NCBI GenBank assembly: GCA_963575745.1
Contig: CAUYUJ010021664.1
Span: forward strand, 12,501 to 55,000
Length of the DNA: 42,500 nucleotides
Source of the DNA: Prorocentrum cordatum
Taxonomy: Eukaryota > Sar > Dinophyceae > Prorocentrales > Prorocentraceae
Direction: 5' to 3'
In this document: positions 39,001-42,500 of the stretch, in pieces
Numbering within the stretch: the stretch's first letter is position 1
Layout of the letters: each line of letters opens with the position of its first letter
The notes under the pieces: model-generated
Databases searched by the model: none
Told to the model about the DNA's origin: nothing
What the model saw: the letters and a program-made list of their open reading frames with translations, nothing else
Made by a program: the position numbers and the translations under genes

Positions 39001-39588
39001 ATGGATCTAGATCAGAAGGTCGACGATCGAAGATTTCCTGAGTGCCTGGAGCCCTCCAGGCATGCAGGAAGCGACCAAAAATTGATTTGTTCAGAGCTAT
39101 TGCGACTTCTTCGGCGTTCTCATGTCCAAGCGATGTCCTTCTTCGCGTGCAGCAATCCAGAGTACACAATGGCTTTCGAGCGCATGATGAATCGGTTGGC
39201 GGTGTGTTTCGGTAAGGGTGTGGTGCCTCCGGCGGGCTGGCGCAATTTCGTCCAGTGGCGGCGGAGAGCTCACAATACCTTGGCGGATGCTGCCTCGAAC
39301 CTCGCGCTGAAGCACAGAAGCGGTCACAATACATTGGACTTGCGATCAGTTTCGGAAGCTGTTGCCGACGGAAGATGTGCGTTGCAGTTCTTCTCGGACG
39401 GAGGACATGTTTCAGGATATGGCTCTGCTCACGCATTTGCTGTGGTTCTCTGGGCATATGATGGAAGCAGCTGGCACAGTCGCGTAGCGGGCACGGCTGC
39501 GACGTTCTATGCCGGGCGGAGCGCTTTTGAAGCTGAAGTCCTGGGGTTGGATGCAGCTATCTCGTGGGCTGCACAACTACGCATTTAA
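39001..39588 (+). CDS. RNase H-like protein, truncated
   Basis: The frame encodes 195 residues from the first ATG; it is open from 38962, so an upstream exon is possible. Residues about 85-105 ([18 protein letters not shown]) resemble the N-x-x-A-D end of an RNase H domain. From about 128 a new RNase H fold begins: LQFFSDGG with the first catalytic Asp (D133), strands [14 protein letters not shown], and [12 protein letters not shown] with the likely catalytic Glu (E179). The stop follows at residue 196, before the third and fourth catalytic Asp. The part read here therefore lacks half of its active site. It may be a truncated retroelement protein, a gene spliced further downstream, or a non-catalytic derivative. 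Composition is less GC-rich than the surroundings and the frame is intact, so it merits a gene call. Confidence 0.6.
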   Translation: MDLDQKVDDRRFPECLEPSRHAGSDQKLICSELLRLLRRSHVQAMSFFACSNPEYTMAFERMMNRLAVCFGKGVVPPAGWRNFVQWRRRAHNTLADAASNLALKHRSGHNTLDLRSVSEAVADGRCALQFFSDGGHVSGYGSAHAFAVVLWAYDGSSWHSRVAGTAATFYAGRSAFEAEVLGLDAAISWAAQLRI

Positions 39589-39631
39589 CAGCAACATTGA
39601 CGGGGGCCGATCGGCTGCCGAGACGAAAAAA

Positions 39632-39704
39632 AAGTGTATACATATACACACATATGAATAAAGATATGTCTCTATAAATATAAATGCACACATACATGTA
39701 TATG

Positions 39705-39761
<57 letters not shown>

Positions 39762-39842
39762 GTGGATATATATATATATATATATATACACACATGTACT
39801 GCCGGGGGCCCCAGAAAAAAACACACACACACACACACACCC
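39632..39842 (+). repeat. TA/CATA and CA microsatellites
   Basis: ATACATATACACACATATG leads into a TA run of about 40 bp at 39715-39755, a second TA run at 39765-39788, and CACACACACACAC at 39822-39840. It begins about 45 bp after the RNase H stop. Confidence 0.9.
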
Positions 39843-39859
39843 TAACGAATTTGGCCCAC

Positions 39860-40285
39860 CCCGGGCCTTTCGGGCAACCCTCCAGGCGACCCAGGAGAAC
39901 CCCACGAGAGCCCGAAGACGGCCCCAGAGCGCTCCACGCGTTCTGGCGCGCTCCGAAACGACCCCAGAGAGCCCCGAGACAGTTCACGACGACCCAAAAG
40001 AAACCGTTATACCACCAAAGATCGTTCCAGATCGTCCCAAGAGGCCTCCAAAAGCATTTCCAAGTAGGCCCCAAGAGGCACAATTCATTTATTTCCGGAT
40101 AGGTTGTGGTGAATTTGAGGGTTCTCCTGTTTTCGTTTATCCGACGGTCCAAGGCGGTTTTCTGGGCGTCCGAAGCCGCTTGGGAGGATCGAAAGTTGCC
40201 CCACAGCCATCCAAAAGGGCTTCCAGGCAGTAAGATGGTCTAACAGAGCCCCATGACGGCCCAAGATGGCCCCAAGACACCCCCC
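39860..40285 (+). repeat. GGCC-AAG array, two blocks
   Basis: 39860-40080 and 40220-40285 carry AAGACGGCCCC, GAGAGCCCCGAGAC and AAGATGGCCCCAAGAC words at about 10-11 bp. A degraded stretch lies between them. Confidence 0.6.
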
Positions 40286-40700
40286 GAAGCATTCCAATTT
40301 GTGACCCGGTCGTTCAGTTAGACCGCGGTTGGAGGCAGGGTGGCCGAGGAAACCCCCAGAAGACGCCCAGGAGGCCTCCAGAGGGACTTAAGAAAGCTTG
40401 AAAAACTTGTGTGGGGCCCCCAGAGGTTCTCCAAGCAAAAAGAATTGAGGAGGATGGGAGAATACGCAAGGTGTGGCGAGAATGTGGGAAAGAAACATGG
40501 AGGAAGGAACACGAATATAATTGTTATAACGGCAACGCTGGAAAAGGCAGCAAGGTGTTATCGCGAAGTTGTCGGTTCGATGTTCTTGCCATATTGCCTG
40601 CACACCAAACTTCACGGACCAAAGAGCATGGCGCGAAGCGCCAATGCAGTCTTGCGTGATTGTACAGATGTATGTACGCATGTAGTTGTTTGTGTATAGA
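40286..40700. other. No gene recognised
   Basis: A frame of about 80 codons from ATG 40455 is basic and has no domain. No other signal is seen. Confidence 0.4.
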
Positions 40701-40702
40701 TA

Positions 40703-40705
40703 CAC

Positions 40706-40752
<47 letters not shown>

Positions 40753-40868
40753 GGGTATCTCTATTAATATTGGTATTTCTCTCTCTCTCTCTCTATTTCT
40801 CTTGCTCTCTCTCTCTCTCCCTCTCTCTCTGTCTCTCTCTCTTTTTCCCTGTCTCTCTCTCTCTATCG

Positions 40869-40912
<44 letters not shown>

Positions 40913-40995
40913 GTCTCTCTCGATATATGTGTATATATGTATATATATATGTATACCTATACGTATATGGATCGCCTTCTCTATCTCTTTTCTAC
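40703..40995 (+). repeat. TA and CT microsatellites
   Basis: A TA run (40708-40745), a long CT tract with short breaks (40775-40920), and a further TATG/TA tract (40921-40970). Confidence 0.95.
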
Positions 40996-40999
40996 TGCA

Positions 41000-41893
41000 C
41001 AAAAGTCGCATACAGTGTATACATGTGGGTGCACACGCACACACGCACCTGAGACATTCACAGTCACACATGTAGGCAAGATATCATTGGCGGTTCCCGC
41101 CATGCATCTTGGTCGTCCCGGAGAGAGAAAGAGAGAGAGAGAGAGAGATGGCCCAGGTTCGCGCGCGCTCGCGGCCGATGCGCCGAGCCGTTGTGGCTAG
41201 GGCAAGCATATTGGCCGAGAGTGGGCAGAGGACGACCCCAGGCGCGGGCAGGGCGCCCGACTGGTGGCAGGGAACCGAGACCCCGAGCGGCCCGGGAGCG
41301 CGCCTTGGAGTACCTGCGGGAGGGGCGAACGGGTGCCTTCCCGGATGTGGCGGTTCTTCGCGCAGCAACTCGTGCGGAAGGTGGACGGCGTGCCGAGTCG
41401 AGCCAGGCAGCGCCGCCGTGGGCCCACGTTGGAAGTTTGGAGTGAAACGCCGCGGTGCGCGAGGCCCGGGCGGGCGCCGAGATGCCAGTGGCTCGGTGCT
41501 CGGTTCAGACTTGGTGGAGGGCAGCCTGGACTTCGGCCTGCCGTGGCATGTCTCCGCGGAGGGAGCAGTGTGCGTTGGCGAGGGCGACGCTGGCGGCCTC
41601 TGCGTGGTTGGCCTCGTCGTCGCATTAGCGTTGCAAGTGCTGTTGGCGGCGCACGAGAGCCTGGACTCTGGCGTGGGTCGCGGCGTAATTGGTGTCGAGG
41701 CTTGGTGGGTCGACAGCCGTGGCCAAGGGGACAGTGGCGACCGGAGCGGGGTGTCTGAAGCCAAAGGGGTCGGATTCGTGGACGACCCAAGGCACAACGT
41801 TGGTGGCACCGCAATCCGTGGCATGACACCGCGTTCCACTTGGGCCAGCGGTAACTGTGCGGTGGGGGTGGGTGGGAGTAGCTAGTTGCTTTC
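41000..41893. other. GC-rich DNA, no reliable gene
   Basis: A GA tract lies at 41122-41150. After that all frames are open on both strands. The minus strand may hold the remainder of the broken gene at 41894-42500, but I cannot follow it with confidence. Confidence 0.4.
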
Positions 41894-42500
41894 TTATGGC
41901 CGCACGAAGGGCGGGATTGTGGTGTCGCTGTCCCATGGTGAGGCGGCCTCCTCGCGGAGGGTCCTGAGCGTGGACCCAGCAAGTCGAAAGGAGTCGTGAT
42001 CGTCATCGGGATCAGGGGGGCCGCGGTCGTTGGTGACCCCACGGAGAGTGTTGCTGCCATGCGGAAGGTGTTGCAGCGCATCCGCCGGGTTGATCACCGC
42101 GACGCTGGCCTTCTTGAGTTTGTCCGCCCGCGGCAGGGCATTCAGGTCCCTGGTGCCCTCCTCGGGGATTATGGCCTGTAGGTGCCACGCCTGCGGCGGC
42201 TTGGCTGCGCGGTTAATCATCTCGACGCACACGCCAAAGGTCGCCATGTATCGAGCTCCGCAGTGGCAGCACCATCGCTGGCCACTTCGGCCCCCCGCCT
42301 CCTCTTCAAGGGAGAGGAGCTGTGTCCGCGCGGATCACGGCCCTGCACCCTCCTGGGTTGTCCCAGGCGTCGTTCGCATTGCACTTGTAGTACATACTCA
42401 TCGTGACCTGGTTGTCCGAGAAGAACTAGTCGGAGTTGTCAGCCACCCTACGGCGGGCTTCCTGCGCAGCTGCATCGCCGCCCGCCCCCTCCCTGAAGGC
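41894..42500 (-). pseudogene. Broken zinc-ribbon protein, 3' part, runs off window
   Basis: Reading the minus strand from 42500, one frame gives AAAQEARRRVADNSD, a stop near 42427, then FFSDNQVTMSMYYKC and GGCRAVIRADTAPLP. A frame change near 42310 leads to GQRWCCHCGARYMATFGVCV, then EEGTRDLNALPRADKL, ending at a stop at 41894. Two Cys pairs (one spaced K-C to G-G-C, and C-H-C-G-A-R-Y) suggest a zinc-binding domain. The order of pieces across frames and the conserved-looking W-C-x-x-C-G-A-x-Y-x-x-x-F-G block point to one ancestral protein disrupted by at least one stop and one frameshift. The type is like repeated dinoflagellate ORFs of unknown, perhaps mobile, origin; that assignment is from memory and uncertain. 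Confidence 0.4.

Noticed and set aside
1-42500. tRNA, rRNA or other classical RNA genes
   Set aside because: I looked for T-loop GTTCGAATC-type and 5S-type motifs and found none with a supporting fold. A covariance-model scan would be decisive and could not be run.

Overview
The window looks like nuclear DNA of a dinoflagellate. The main evidence is two decayed copies of the 22-nt dinoflagellate spliced leader (31005-31026, one mismatch; 8147-8168, two mismatches). Such relicts are left when a trans-spliced mRNA is reverse-transcribed and reinserted. Other signs agree: long gene-poor stretches, GC-rich filler with long meaningless open frames, abundant microsatellites, decayed LINE-type fragments and many small inverted-repeat elements. 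I do not name a species.

Layout. 1-4850 is a nested satellite: 0.57-0.89 kb units that each carry 41-bp subrepeats, an AAC microsatellite and a GC-rich block. 4851-6440 holds a zinc-finger remnant and an RNase H remnant. 6441-8146 is pyrimidine-rich or featureless. 8147-8184 is a double spliced-leader relict with no recognisable gene behind it. 8665-9128 is a 65-bp minisatellite. 10110-10650 is the first of several arrays of GGCC-AAG motifs spaced about 10-11 bp. 11690-16530 is GC-rich DNA with short arrays, hairpins and foldbacks. 16564-16944 is a dead LINE endonuclease. 17000-25400 mixes triplet microsatellites, foldbacks, MITE copies and zinc-finger half-exons. 25640-27790 is a lower-GC duplicated block, followed by another 65-bp minisatellite. 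29677-30200 has a second MITE and a zinc-finger half-exon. 31005-31786 is the one confidently identified gene, an intronless glutathione S-transferase retrogene. 32000-38900 is mostly repeats with one possible exon. 39001-39588 is an open RNase H-like frame, truncated before its last catalytic residue. 41894-42500 is a broken minus-strand zinc-ribbon gene that runs off the window.

The most interesting structure is a family of four 174-199 bp elements, all in the same orientation (14636, 18805, 24180, 35584). They have inverted ends related to AGCTGCCCCGATACG. Three have 7-bp target duplications, and an unoccupied paralogous target for one copy lies about 90 bp away in the same window. No transposase is present, so these are non-autonomous. 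At least four further foldback or hairpin elements (15946, 22076, 22956, 29677) make the region rich in small inverted-repeat DNA.

The genes do not form an operon or pathway. Apart from the glutathione S-transferase and perhaps the RNase H frame, the coding content is retroposed or fragmentary. All function calls rest on reading translations by eye, without database searches.
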